A stretch of 64,000 bases of DNA from Pontibacter ramchanderi. Lineage in GTDB: Bacteria > Bacteroidota > Bacteroidia > Cytophagales > Hymenobacteraceae. Made by a program: the position numbers and the translations under genes. Where the stretch lies: positions 744,001 to 808,000 of the forward strand of contig NZ_PJMU01000001.1 of assembly GCF_002846395.1 (NCBI RefSeq), given 5' to 3'. The notes under the pieces were generated by a model. It ran no database searches, was not told where the DNA came from, and was given only the letters and a program-made list of their open reading frames with translations. Below, one piece after another: positions 26,324 to 35,786 of the stretch. Position 1 is the first letter of the stretch, and each line of letters opens with the position of its first letter.

Positions 26324-28918
26324 TCAGGCCGAATTACGCTCGGCGTTGATAATACCAAATGAGCAGCGCATCACCAACTTCTCGTATACCTGCTTTTCTT
26401 GCGGCGTTGCCCCTTGTTCTTCCAGACTCCGGATGCGGGCCAGGGCGTACTGCTGAATCGTGATGAGCGGTAACTCGATGCGTTGCCGTAGCCGGATCGA
26501 GAGCTCATCCATGGGTTTGTCGGCCATCAGCGTGTCGGCCCCCGCCAGCAGGAGCACGTATTTTTTCGTCCGCTCAAACTCCTCGTATATCTGCTGCCAG
26601 AGCGGACCGTACGTGGGATGCTCCGCCAGGTAGGCCGTCACCGGAAAAAAGCACTTCTTCATGGCCATCTCGGAGTTGTCGAGCAGGGTTTTGAAGAACA
26701 GCGAGTGTTTGTAGAGCTGCTGCAGTTTGGGCCAGTATCCTTTCGCATGTAGCGCCTCCAGTGCCCTGCCCACGCCGTAGTAACCCGGCAGGTTCTGTTT
26801 CAGCTGACTCCAGGCGCCCACATAGGGCACGGCGCGCAGATCATCCAGGTTGAGCTTGCCGGCTTTGCGCTTCGAGGGGCGACTGCCGATGTTGGCCTCA
26901 CCGTAGTAGCGCAGCGGACTCACATAGGTGAGGTACTCCAGGAAAACCGGATTGTTCTTCAGCTCGACATAAGCATCGTAGCTCACTTCGGCGAGTTCCT
27001 GAAGCAGCTGGTCTTCGTCGGGGCTGAGGGTGGGCTTTTTGCGGTTGAACAGACTGTTGCTGATGCCGGCGTGCAGGAGTTGCTCCAGGTTGAAGCGGGC
27101 CGCATCCACGGAGCCAAAGTTGGAACTCACCGTCTGGCCCTGAATGGTGAGCTGAATCTCTTTGTTGGCGATGTTGTTGCCCATGGAGGCGTAAAACTGC
27201 TGCGTTTTGCCGCCGCCCCGTGCCGGAGGCCCTCCCCGGCCGTCGAAGAAAATCACCTCCACGTCATACTCCCGGCTCACCTGCGTGAGCGCCTCCTTGG
27301 CTTTGTAGATGCTCCAGTTGGCCATCAGGTATCCGCCGTCTTTGGTGCCGTCAGAGAAGCCGAGCATGATGGTCTGGGTGTTGCTCCGCCGCTGCAGGTG
27401 CTCCCGGTATACCTGATGCTCGTAGAGCTGCCTCATCACAGATGCCGCCTGCCGCAGGTCCGTAATCGTTTCGAAGAGCGGCACGATGTCTACGGTGAGG
27501 GCTTCGGCTTGCCAGCCTTGCAGGCGGAACAAGGTATAGACCTCCAGCACATTAAGAGCGCTGGTGCAGTGGCTGATGATGTAGCGGTGGCATCCCTCCT
27601 CCCCGTTGCGCTCCTGTATGGTCCGGATAGCGGTTACAGTTTGCAGCGTGTCCTGCAGCAGCTCATCGTCTGAGAACAGATCGAGGTCTTGCAGACTATC
27701 TGCTATACCTGTCAGGGCAGCAATTTTCTCCCCATCAGGCAGCTGCGCATAGTCTTTTGGCAGCAGGTCGGTGCGCTGCGAAAGCTCCTCAAACAGGTGG
27801 CTGTGCACAGAGGAATCCTGGCGGATGTCGAGCGTGGCGAAGAACAGGCCGAAGAGCTCCACTTTGGTGATCAGTGCCTCCACTTGTTTTAAAAACAAAC
27901 TGTTATGCTCCTCCAGTAGCAGCCTGCCTATCTCCCGCAGTGAAGTGAGAATATCCTCCTGCTTCAGATCCAGGGTATAGCCGGGCACAAACAGGTGGTT
28001 GTAGAGTTTGGCCTCCAACTCCTTCAGCAGATCTTCCACGCCCCTGAAAGTCAGGCGGCGCCTGAGCAGGCGTATGTCTGCATAGTAAGCCCTGATAGCC
28101 GCAACCCGCAGCGCATCGGCCACCTGCAGCGTAGTGTCTGCTTTCACAAAAGGATTGCCGTCGCGGTCCCCTCCCGGCCAGAAGCCCATCCGGATCAGTT
28201 TAAAGCCCGGCCGGATTACCCCCGGAAACTGTGCCTCCAGGTAAGAAATAATGTCGCCGGAAGCACGGTAAAAAACATTCTCCAGAAACCAGATCAGGCT
28301 GACGGCCTCCTCATAGGGAGTGGGTTTCTCTTTCTTGAAGAAAGGCGTTTTGCCCAGCTGCCGCAGGTATGAGTGCGCCTGCGAGGTATTGTCAGTCGCA
28401 AGTGCCTGCGACAGGTCGTTGATGATGCCCAGTACATTGCTCGGGTAAAACTGCGTAGGGTGGGCCGTGAGGACCATGCGCACCGCAAACTCCTGCAGCT
28501 TGCGGGCCAAATGCTCCTGTGCCTGCTCGTGCAGCACCGCAATGCTCAGCTGGTTCAGGGTGCCTGCGCCGTGCATGTCGTGGGTGTCGCGGAAGGCCGC
28601 CTCTTCCAGGGCATCGAACAGCACCACCCGCCGTTCTGCATACTGCACAAAACGGAAGAGCAGGTCGTGCTGCTCCTGCTCGGTGCGGTAGTTGGTGTAC
28701 TGCGCAAAGAAGCTTTGGATGATCTCCTGCGGACTCTGCTGTCGCTGGTAGCCGTCCTCACAATGCAGTACCAGCAGCGAGAGCAGCACGCCTGTTTTTT
28801 CCACCCGGTGGAAAGGCAGCGACGAAAACAGACTGTTATACATTTCATAGCGCGTGCCAACCAGGGTGGAGAAGGCTTCCAGGTTGGTGTCGGCGCGCAG
28901 GGTACTTTGTGTGTTCAT
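26324..28918 (-). CDS. ppc: Phosphoenolpyruvate carboxylase
   Basis: 864 aa. It carboxylates PEP with bicarbonate to oxaloacetate, replenishing the TCA cycle (cytosol). Catalytic His motif VLTAHPTQ (about 145-152), the GFSDGTKDGGYLMANW block (about 523-538), the glycine-rich loop FFDGRGGPPARGGG (about 559-572) and the C-terminal RNxA-like end (NAERNSA) are all in place. Slightly shorter than E. coli Ppc (883). Monocistronic, minus strand. Confidence 0.95.
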   Translation of the reverse strand: MNTQSTLRADTNLEAFSTLVGTRYEMYNSLFSSLPFHRVEKTGVLLSLLVLHCEDGYQRQQSPQEIIQSFFAQYTNYRTEQEQHDLLFRFVQYAERRVVLFDALEEAAFRDTHDMHGAGTLNQLSIAVLHEQAQEHLARKLQEFAVRMVLTAHPTQFYPSNVLGIINDLSQALATDNTSQAHSYLRQLGKTPFFKKEKPTPYEEAVSLIWFLENVFYRASGDIISYLEAQFPGVIRPGFKLIRMGFWPGGDRDGNPFVKADTTLQVADALRVAAIRAYYADIRLLRRRLTFRGVEDLLKELEAKLYNHLFVPGYTLDLKQEDILTSLREIGRLLLEEHNSLFLKQVEALITKVELFGLFFATLDIRQDSSVHSHLFEELSQRTDLLPKDYAQLPDGEKIAALTGIADSLQDLDLFSDDELLQDTLQTVTAIRTIQERNGEEGCHRYIISHCTSALNVLEVYTLFRLQGWQAEALTVDIVPLFETITDLRQAASVMRQLYEHQVYREHLQRRSNTQTIMLGFSDGTKDGGYLMANWSIYKAKEALTQVSREYDVEVIFFDGRGGPPARGGGKTQQFYASMGNNIANKEIQLTIQGQTVSSNFGSVDAARFNLEQLLHAGISNSLFNRKKPTLSPDEDQLLQELAEVSYDAYVELKNNPVFLEYLTYVSPLRYYGEANIGSRPSKRKAGKLNLDDLRAVPYVGAWSQLKQNLPGYYGVGRALEALHAKGYWPKLQQLYKHSLFFKTLLDNSEMAMKKCFFPVTAYLAEHPTYGPLWQQIYEEFERTKKYVLLLAGADTLMADKPMDELSIRLRQRIELPLITIQQYALARIRSLEEQGATPQEKQVYEKLVMRCSFGIINAERNSA

Positions 28919-29276
28919 AGTTTCAGGGGATCAGTCGTAAAATTTTCTTAAGATAAGAAATTTTGATTGGAGGGTACAGGTATGCAGCTTATAACCTTTG
29001 GCAAGTGCCTGCATCAGGGCCTAAACCGGGCTTCGCTTTATTGTCGCAAATTGCCCTTCATTTGTCTGTTTACACCCCCTTCTTCCAGCCCTGTCAGTTT
29101 ATTATTGTACTAGTCAGAGCAGGGCAGACGAGCGGCCTGGGCTATTAGGTTCTGGCGCAGCAGCAACATGAATTCAATTGCTTCTTCCTGTATTCCATTT
29201 GAATTTATATGTACATTCATGCTGCACTTTGTCAATCCTGATCACTAGTTAATCATTTCAAAATAAGCTAAATACT
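28919..29276. other. 358-bp divergent intergenic region
   Basis: Lies between ppc (minus) and the SRPBCC gene (plus), so it must hold both promoters. I find no clear TAnnTTTG/TTG pair, no RNA and no repeat. A 61-codon plus ORF at 28963 looks spurious. Confidence 0.4.
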
Positions 29277-30164
29277 ATGGAAAACACTTCAAAAACCACG
29301 TCCGTAACCATCAGCGCAAACGTGCAGGCTCCGGTTGCGAAAGTCTGGCAATACTGGACTGAGCCGCAGCACATCACCAGATGGAATAATGCCTCCGATG
29401 ACTGGCATACCCCACGCGCAGAAAACGACCTGCAGGTGGGTGGCACGTTCCTCTCCAGAATGGAGGCCAAAGACGGCAGCATGGGCTTTGACTTCAACGG
29501 CACTTACACCGATGTGCAGAAACACAAGCGCATTGCCTACGCCCTGGAGGACGGCCGAAAAGTAGAGATCAAGTTTGAGCCGGCTGGCAATGAAACCCGT
29601 GTCACGGAAATCTTTGATGCAGACCCAAGCCATTCGGTGGAGATGCAACAGGCGGGCTGGCAGGCCATTCTGGATAACTTTAAAAACTACGTAGAAGCTG
29701 CTGCCAAGCCCCGCACGCTGCACTACGAGATCAGCATACAGGCGCCCGCCGAAAAGGTATACCGCACCATGCTCGACCCGGAGCAGTACAGGGCCTGGAC
29801 CGCCGTGTTTCACCCGACCTCGCATTACAAGGGCTCCTGGGAGAAAGGCGCTAAAATACAGTTCCTGGGTCTGGACGAAAAGGGTGTTGCCGGCGGCATG
29901 GTCAGCCGGATAAAAGAGAATATTCCGAACAAGTTTATCAGCATCGAGCACCTGGGCCTGGTGCAGGACGGCAATGAGATCACGAGCGGACCGGAAGTAG
30001 CCGAATGGGCGGGTGCGCTGGAGAACTACACCTTTACCGAAAAGCAGGGCGAAACGGTACTGGCCGTTGACGTGGACACGAACCAGGAGTATGAAGCCCA
30101 CTTTTCTGAAACCTGGCCTAAGGCGCTGCAGAAGATAAAGGCCCTATGTGAAACCGGATCCTAA
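29277..30164 (+). CDS. Tandem double-SRPBCC (AHSA1-like) protein
   Basis: 295 aa. Two consecutive SRPBCC domains: 1-140 (VTISANVQAPVAKVWQYWTEPQHITRWN...) and 148-295 (HYEISIQAPAEKVYRTMLDPEQYRAWTAVF...). Each has the expected N-terminal beta strand with AP.xKVW/Y, the helix-grip core and a C-terminal helix. SRPBCC domains bind hydrophobic ligands or act as AHSA1-type chaperone partners; no ligand is known here. The fusion of two complete domains in one chain may mimic the dimer of single-domain relatives. The VOC protein follows 24 bp downstream and is probably co-transcribed. Confidence 0.8.
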   Translation: MENTSKTTSVTISANVQAPVAKVWQYWTEPQHITRWNNASDDWHTPRAENDLQVGGTFLSRMEAKDGSMGFDFNGTYTDVQKHKRIAYALEDGRKVEIKFEPAGNETRVTEIFDADPSHSVEMQQAGWQAILDNFKNYVEAAAKPRTLHYEISIQAPAEKVYRTMLDPEQYRAWTAVFHPTSHYKGSWEKGAKIQFLGLDEKGVAGGMVSRIKENIPNKFISIEHLGLVQDGNEITSGPEVAEWAGALENYTFTEKQGETVLAVDVDTNQEYEAHFSETWPKALQKIKALCETGS

Positions 30165-30188
30165 ACCTTTAACTCACAAAATAGAACG

Positions 30189-30623
30189 ATGGCAACAGTA
30201 AGCACCTACCTCAATTTCACGAACCAGACCGAGGAAGCCTTCCATTTCTACAAATCCGTTTTCGGGACCGAGTTTATAGGCAGCATCTCCCGCTTTGGCG
30301 ACATCCCTCCTTCCGAAGACATGCCGCCTATATCGGATGCCGACAAAAACCTGATCATGAACATCGGTTTGCCGATTTTGGGCGGGCACCTGCTCATGGG
30401 AACGGACGCGCCTGAGTCGATGGGCTTCCGGCTAACGAAGGGCAACAATGTGTACATTACCCTGCACCCTGACTCCCGCGAAGAAACGGAGCGCTTGTTC
30501 AAAGCGCTTTCGGAAGGCGGCAAAGTAGAGCAGGAACTGCAGGATATGTTCTGGGGCGACTACTACGGCAGTTGCGAAGACAAATTCGGCGTCCACTGGA
30601 TGTTCAACTGCGATCAGAAGTAA
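30189..30623 (+). CDS. VOC-superfamily protein (PhnB-like)
   Basis: 144 aa. Single glyoxalase/bleomycin-resistance fold of the PhnB/3-demethylubiquinone-like type: STYLNFTNQTEEAFHFYKSVFGTEF at the start, then DKNLIMNIGLPILGGHLLMGTDAP and the C-terminal DMFWGDYYGSCEDKFGVHWMFN, where Trp-Gly and 'KFGVHW' are conserved. Enzymatic activity is unknown; many members are poorly characterised. It is the last gene before a strong terminator and the A/T-rich defence operon. Confidence 0.82.
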   Translation: MATVSTYLNFTNQTEEAFHFYKSVFGTEFIGSISRFGDIPPSEDMPPISDADKNLIMNIGLPILGGHLLMGTDAPESMGFRLTKGNNVYITLHPDSREETERLFKALSEGGKVEQELQDMFWGDYYGSCEDKFGVHWMFNCDQK

Positions 30624-30634
30624 ACAGAAATCAT

Positions 30635-30685
30635 AAAAGCAAAAGAGCCGCTCTTTCAATCATGGAAGGCGGCTCTTTTGCTTTT
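30635..30685. terminator. Bidirectional terminator with 17-bp perfect stem
   Basis: 30635-30651 pairs perfectly with 30669-30685 across a 17-nt loop; A- and T-tracts flank the GAGCCGC core. It closes the SRPBCC-VOC unit and marks the left edge of the A/T-rich defence operon. Confidence 0.85.
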
Positions 30686-30828
30686 TGGTCCTGTTTGTAC
30701 TTAAATACGTTTTTTTTCACAAATGATGCAATGAACAAACTAAATACAATTATATTAGCACTACTATATATGTCGAAACATCATATTTTTACTACTCTTA
30801 AATTGTAATTAACAAACTTAAAATTTCA

Positions 30829-31566
30829 ATGGCTAAATTTCTTGATACTACTGGCGTATCTTACCATCTCCAACAGTTGATTAATAAATCTAATGAAAGA
30901 TTAGTGCTTATTAGTCCTTATCTTAAAATCAATGAGAGAATTAAACAATCCTTAGAAGATAAGGACAGGCTTAAAATAGATATTAGAGTTATCTATGGTA
31001 AAAATGAGCTACAACCTGAAGAAAATAACTGGTTGAAATCAATGACGAGCATTCGTTCTAGTTTTTGCAAAGATTTACATGCAAAATGCTATTTAAACGA
31101 GAATGAAGCGATTATTACTTCGATGAATTTATACGAATTCTCCCAAGTAAATAATAATGAGATGGGTATTTATGTTGTGAAAGATTCAGACCCAGAGTTG
31201 TATAATGACATTTATAAAGAAGTACAGAGGCTAATTAGAATTAGTGACGAAATTATAGTCTCAATTGAAAAAGCTCCCAAGGAAAATATTTTAGCAACAG
31301 ACATTCCTAAATCTAAGGTCGATATTAAAACTGGTAAACCAAATGACAAACCAACAGGTTTTTGCATTAGAACAGGAGTGAAAATTTCTTTTAATCCGGA
31401 GCGGCCACTTAGCTATGATGCATTTCAGGTTTGGAATCAATTTGGTGATATTGACTATCCTGAACGTTTCTGTCATTTTTCAGGTGAACCATCTAACGGT
31501 GAGACAAGTGTTCGACGTCCAATATTGTGGAAAAATTGGAAAAAGGCGAAAGAGTATATAGGCTAA
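30829..31566 (+). CDS. PLD-like domain protein of a defence operon
   Basis: 245 aa. The N-terminal 120 residues form a phospholipase D-like fold (RLVLISPYLKINERIKQSLED then the motif HAKCYLNENEAIITSMN, with His84, Lys86 and Asn100), a single HxK...N motif that in relatives is completed by dimerisation; many bacterial ones are nucleases. A C-terminal domain (about 165-245) contains CIRTGVKISFN and FCHFSGEPSNGE, with Cys, His and Asn residues, but no full zinc finger is evident. First gene of the A/T-rich three-gene operon; it may cut nucleic acid, as NgoFVII/PLD-family restriction enzymes do. Assignment is by motif only. Confidence 0.75.
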   Translation: MAKFLDTTGVSYHLQQLINKSNERLVLISPYLKINERIKQSLEDKDRLKIDIRVIYGKNELQPEENNWLKSMTSIRSSFCKDLHAKCYLNENEAIITSMNLYEFSQVNNNEMGIYVVKDSDPELYNDIYKEVQRLIRISDEIIVSIEKAPKENILATDIPKSKVDIKTGKPNDKPTGFCIRTGVKISFNPERPLSYDAFQVWNQFGDIDYPERFCHFSGEPSNGETSVRRPILWKNWKKAKEYIG

Positions 31567-31582
31567 AATTTAGATAATTGTT

Positions 31583-33496
31583 ATGTCTCTCCCTTCTAAT
31601 ATCACTAAGGAACATCTACTTAAAGCTATAAAAAAGATAGACATAGAGGGTATTCCAACAAAAGCACATTCTTCAACATATGACGTCGTATTTGGTGGAA
31701 AAAAGTATCCTCCAAAATTAGTATTATCTTATGCTAACATTTTTGCAAACAATAAGGAACTCGATAGAAATACCTTTGAGGGTGGACTGGACACTCAATG
31801 CTTTAATATTATTGAAAATAATGGATTTAAAATAGAAATGAAAGATGCTAATTTCTTTCCTTCATTGATTAAGTATTTATCACAGGCTCAAACACCAGAT
31901 CAAAAAACAAAATCCTATATAAAATCTTTTAAAGACCTCAGGGTTGAAGTAAGTTTCGGTCAAGGAAATAAAACATGGGTTCCTTGGTTAGCTTTTTTAA
32001 GGGAAGGACATGCTGTATCAAATGGTATTTACCCTGTTTTTCTAAATTACCTTAAATATGATGTTCTAATTTTAGCTTTTGGGCTTAGCGATACAAACAA
32101 ACCTCAAAACAGCTGGCCTCTATCTCCCTCTGTAAAAACTATCAATCAATTTTTTTTAGAAAAGTTTAATCATAAACCTCCAAAGTATGGAGATTCATTC
32201 GTCTACAAATATTATTTTTTAGATAAAAACAAGAACACATTCAGTCTGAATGAAAACGAGGTGGAAGAAGATATTTCAAATATAATCAGTATCTATAAGA
32301 ACCTTAATCTAAACGGTACAACAAGTATCAGCTCTAATCAACAGATAGTTTTCCCTGAAAGAAATGAACAGATTTTGAAGAGTAAAATCTTCAATTACGT
32401 TTCATTAGCACTCGATTTAAGAAATGCTGGCCTAGCTTTCTCAGAGCATCTCATCCTACGCTTTGCAGCTTCTCTAATTACTAAGCCTTTTGTTATACTT
32501 ACAGGTCTATCTGGGTCAGGTAAAACAAAGCTTGTGCAAGCCTTTGCAAGATGGATTACGGAAAAAGATAATCAGTTATGCATTGTCCCAATAGGTGCTG
32601 ACTGGACCAATCGAGAACCTTTGTTAGGCTTCCCAAATGCATTAGACCCAACAAAGTATTCTATCCCAGAAAATGGAGCTTTACAGCTTCTTATTAGTGC
32701 GAACGAAAATCCTGATAAGCCCTATTTTCTTATCTTGGATGAGATGAACCTTAGCCATGTAGAACGTTATTTCGCGGACTTTCTTAGCGCTATGGAATCA
32801 CATGAACCTATACCTCTCCATGCTGAATCAGGTATAGTTGATGTTCCAACCAATATTAAGTTACCTAAAAACCTTTTCATAATTGGTACGGTCAACATTG
32901 ACGAAACAACTTATATGTTTAGTCCGAAGGTGTTAGACAGAGCAAATGCCATTGAATTCAGAGTAACTGAATCTGAAATGGATAATTACCTAAAAAATGC
33001 AGCTAAGCTAGACCTTGATAAGTTGAAAGCTAGAGGTGCTGATATGGCATCAGACTTTGTTCTTAAAGCTAAGACTGAAGTTGAAGGATTTAGTGATTAT
33101 GAAAATTTGAATTCAGCCCTGTTACTGTTCTTTAGTGAGCTCAAAAAGGTGGGTGCAGAGTTTGGCTACAGAACAGCCTCAGAAATTAAAAGATTTTCAG
33201 AAGTGATTCATTCACTTGACGCGGGCTGGGATACAAATCATATTATTGATGCAGCAATTATTCAGAAGCTGCTTCCTAAACTACATGGTTCACGGCGTAA
33301 AATAGAACCTAGTCTAAGGGCACTTGCCAGCCTTTGCCTTGTTCAGCAAGACGATGCCACCAAGCTTTTAAACACACCTGAAACTATTGATTTTAAGGAT
33401 GTCGAAAAAGTAAGATTCCCAATATCGCTCGAGAAAATAACCAGAATGCATAAAGCTGTGGTGCAGGATGGATTTACCAGCTTTGCGGAAGCTTAA
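31583..33496 (+). CDS. McrB-like AAA+ NTPase with MrcB-type N-terminal domain
   Basis: 637 aa. Residues 1-88 resemble the ScoMcrA-N head domain (HLLKAIKKIDIEGIP...YPPKLVLSYANIFAN). Residues about 92-240 are MrcB_N/DUF3578-like (FGQGNKTWVPWLAFLREGHAVSNGIYPVFLNY). The AAA+ domain follows: Walker A TGLSGSGKTK (307-316), Walker B FLILDEMNLSHVERYF (382-397), and 'FIIGTVNIDETTYMFSPKVLDRA', the sensor/arginine-containing block typical of the McrB clade. McrB proteins form GTP/ATP-driven hexamers that read modified DNA and activate a nuclease partner. Spacing to the neighbours is 16 and 11 bp. Strong A/T bias supports transfer. Confidence 0.85.
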   Translation: MSLPSNITKEHLLKAIKKIDIEGIPTKAHSSTYDVVFGGKKYPPKLVLSYANIFANNKELDRNTFEGGLDTQCFNIIENNGFKIEMKDANFFPSLIKYLSQAQTPDQKTKSYIKSFKDLRVEVSFGQGNKTWVPWLAFLREGHAVSNGIYPVFLNYLKYDVLILAFGLSDTNKPQNSWPLSPSVKTINQFFLEKFNHKPPKYGDSFVYKYYFLDKNKNTFSLNENEVEEDISNIISIYKNLNLNGTTSISSNQQIVFPERNEQILKSKIFNYVSLALDLRNAGLAFSEHLILRFAASLITKPFVILTGLSGSGKTKLVQAFARWITEKDNQLCIVPIGADWTNREPLLGFPNALDPTKYSIPENGALQLLISANENPDKPYFLILDEMNLSHVERYFADFLSAMESHEPIPLHAESGIVDVPTNIKLPKNLFIIGTVNIDETTYMFSPKVLDRANAIEFRVTESEMDNYLKNAAKLDLDKLKARGADMASDFVLKAKTEVEGFSDYENLNSALLLFFSELKKVGAEFGYRTASEIKRFSEVIHSLDAGWDTNHIIDAAIIQKLLPKLHGSRRKIEPSLRALASLCLVQQDDATKLLNTPETIDFKDVEKVRFPISLEKITRMHKAVVQDGFTSFAEA

Positions 33497-33507
33497 TAAG
33501 CTGAAAT

Positions 33508-35778
33508 ATGGCAAATCCCACCCAATCTGTAGCAGTTGCTCTGACAGATGGCAGCTTCGTAACACTTACCATATTTTCTGAATCTGATGTAGATGCCTCG
33601 CTACAACTAATAGATGCTGCAGAAGCTGCAGAGAATGGCGAAGCTCCATTACAACTCATGGAAGGCTTTTCCTATGAGTACCAGATAGAGGGCAACTATA
33701 GGCTGCAGGAAGTGCCAAAGATTGTTACACCTTCACGTGCCAATATATCATCAGGCCGCATCACTCCTAATATCTATGTAGGTTCTCTTATACTAGATGT
33801 TCTCGATAAGGACACCTCCGTAAACAAGGGATCTATTACGATAGAGGTCAGGTCTATAAAGACTTCTTACCGGCAGGATTATAGATTTATGCTGGAAGAC
33901 ATTACGGAGAAATGTACTGATTTGCTAATGCAGTATACCTCACCAGTATCACAGCATTTTACAGTAGATTTCAATCGAGATCCCCAAACACTGTATCAGC
34001 GGTTTGCTTTCGTAAAATCTTTGATAGAATCTTCAGATTTCAAGGAAGCTGTACATCGTATTGTATCCTCTCCTGTAACATCCTGGGCTGAGAAAGAAGA
34101 AGAGGGAGACATTAGAAGAGCCAGACGTATAAATAACGCCACAATGCGTCAATTTATAACCAGCTCAAGCAGATTAGAATTACCGGCTACTCATCCACTT
34201 CATTGTCGTCTAGCTTCAGTTCCTGCTAAACTGAGAATTAGAAGCAAGCACGAAACGGTAGATACACCGGAGAATAGATTTATAAAACATGCACTAACTA
34301 GTTTCACTCAGTTCTGTACCGAAATTCGGATACAGTTTTCAGAAGATAGTCGCGCCTATCAGGAAGTTGTACACCTTGAAGAAGTTCTGGAAAACTTTTT
34401 AAGCCATTCTGTCTTAAAAGATGTATCCCCTCCAGTTTCTTTAAATTTAAATAGCCCTGTTCTTCAAAGAAAAGAAGGGTACAGAGAAGTACTGCGTGCC
34501 TGGCTCATGTTTGACATGGCCGCTAAACTAATCTGGAAAGGTGGCGATGATGTGTACAGTGCAGGTAAACGTGATGTAGCTACACTTTATGAGTACTGGC
34601 TCTTCTTTACTCTACTGGATACTTTTAAAGAGCTATTTAAAGTAGAGCCATCTACTTTAGAAAAACTAATAAAACCTACAGCGGACGGTCTTGGACTTCA
34701 ACTTAAAGCTGGCAAGTTTATTCCTTTCCAAGGGATATTCGATGCTGGAGGACGAAAATTAAGGGTACAGTTCAGCTATAACCGTACTTTCAGGGGAGAT
34801 CAACCCTACCCTTCTGGTGGAAGCTGGACAAAAGCTATGCGTCCTGACTATACATTGAGCATCTGGCCGGAAGGCATAAAGCGCAACGATGCAGAAGAAC
34901 AGGAGCTAATTACACATGTGCATTTTGATGCAAAGTACAAGGTGTCACACCTTACAGAAATAATAGGTGATAACAACCTAGATCTGAGTAAGGAAAAAGA
35001 GGAACAAAGAAAAGGGAATTACAAGAGAGAAGACCTTTTAAAAATGCATGCTTATCGGGATGCAATCAGAAGAACCGGAGGCGCTTATATTCTATATCCG
35101 GGCTCCCAGCTTTTTAATAAATCTGGTTTTCATGAAATCATACCCGGCCTTGGAGCATTCCCTGTCAGCCCCTCCAGAGATAAGAATGGAATCTCTGAAT
35201 TAAAAGCTTTTATTTCAGAGATTATAAACCAGATTCTAAACAGAGCTTCTCAGAAAGAGCAGCTATCGTATAGAACCTATAACATTCACAAAGACGGACC
35301 GTCTGATATTTTACAGGAATCTATACCTGAAAGATATGGTAATGAAAGAACACCACCTCCGAATGATGTACATGTTCTTGTAGGTTACTTCAAGGATGCT
35401 AATCATCTTAATTGGATTAACCAACAACAACTCTATAATGCAAGAATAGACAGCGATAGAGGTTCTTTGCATCTCGGCCCATCAGAGGCCGGAGCCAGGT
35501 ATTTACTTTTACATACAAAGGCTCAACTCACAACAGGAGAGATCTGGCGAATTAAAGAGAATGGACCACGTGTTTTTTCAAAGGAAGCTATGATTAAAAG
35601 GAATTACCCTAATCCTTCACAGCACTTTTACCTGGTTTATGAAATAGAGAAGGTAAGCGCTATAGAATTTGAGAATATGAAATGGGATATCAGGCTTTTA
35701 AAAAAACATAACAAAGGAAGAGGGTCAGCCCTACCATTTGCTGTTTCTTTAACCGAGCTAATGAAAGCAAAAGTATAA
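33508..35778 (+). CDS. DUF2357 PD-(D/E)XK nuclease, McrC-like
   Basis: 756 aa. The N-terminal two-thirds match DUF2357 (McrC-like; 'RFVK'-rich helical part, 'PENRFIKHALTSF', 'YEYWLFFTLLDTF'). The nuclease core reads E362 (YEYW), D447 (RPDYTL) and D474-x-K476 (HFDAKYK), followed by the KMHAYRDAIRR helix, a PD-(D/E)XK arrangement as in McrC. After the nuclease comes an extra domain (about 615-740; VHVLVGYFKDANHLNWINQQQLYNARID...) which I cannot place; modified-base readers are attached to some related systems. It is the presumed effector partner of the AAA+ protein encoded just upstream. Confidence 0.82.
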   Translation: MANPTQSVAVALTDGSFVTLTIFSESDVDASLQLIDAAEAAENGEAPLQLMEGFSYEYQIEGNYRLQEVPKIVTPSRANISSGRITPNIYVGSLILDVLDKDTSVNKGSITIEVRSIKTSYRQDYRFMLEDITEKCTDLLMQYTSPVSQHFTVDFNRDPQTLYQRFAFVKSLIESSDFKEAVHRIVSSPVTSWAEKEEEGDIRRARRINNATMRQFITSSSRLELPATHPLHCRLASVPAKLRIRSKHETVDTPENRFIKHALTSFTQFCTEIRIQFSEDSRAYQEVVHLEEVLENFLSHSVLKDVSPPVSLNLNSPVLQRKEGYREVLRAWLMFDMAAKLIWKGGDDVYSAGKRDVATLYEYWLFFTLLDTFKELFKVEPSTLEKLIKPTADGLGLQLKAGKFIPFQGIFDAGGRKLRVQFSYNRTFRGDQPYPSGGSWTKAMRPDYTLSIWPEGIKRNDAEEQELITHVHFDAKYKVSHLTEIIGDNNLDLSKEKEEQRKGNYKREDLLKMHAYRDAIRRTGGAYILYPGSQLFNKSGFHEIIPGLGAFPVSPSRDKNGISELKAFISEIINQILNRASQKEQLSYRTYNIHKDGPSDILQESIPERYGNERTPPPNDVHVLVGYFKDANHLNWINQQQLYNARIDSDRGSLHLGPSEAGARYLLLHTKAQLTTGEIWRIKENGPRVFSKEAMIKRNYPNPSQHFYLVYEIEKVSAIEFENMKWDIRLLKKHNKGRGSALPFAVSLTELMKAKV

Positions 35779-35786
35779 TACCTCCC

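Noticed and set aside
28963..29148. Plus-strand 61-codon ORF upstream of the SRPBCC gene
   Set aside because: Low-complexity and without family signal, in a divergent promoter region.
29289..30101. Minus-strand ORF of 270 codons opposite the double-SRPBCC gene
   Set aside because: Fully antisense to a gene with two recognisable domains.
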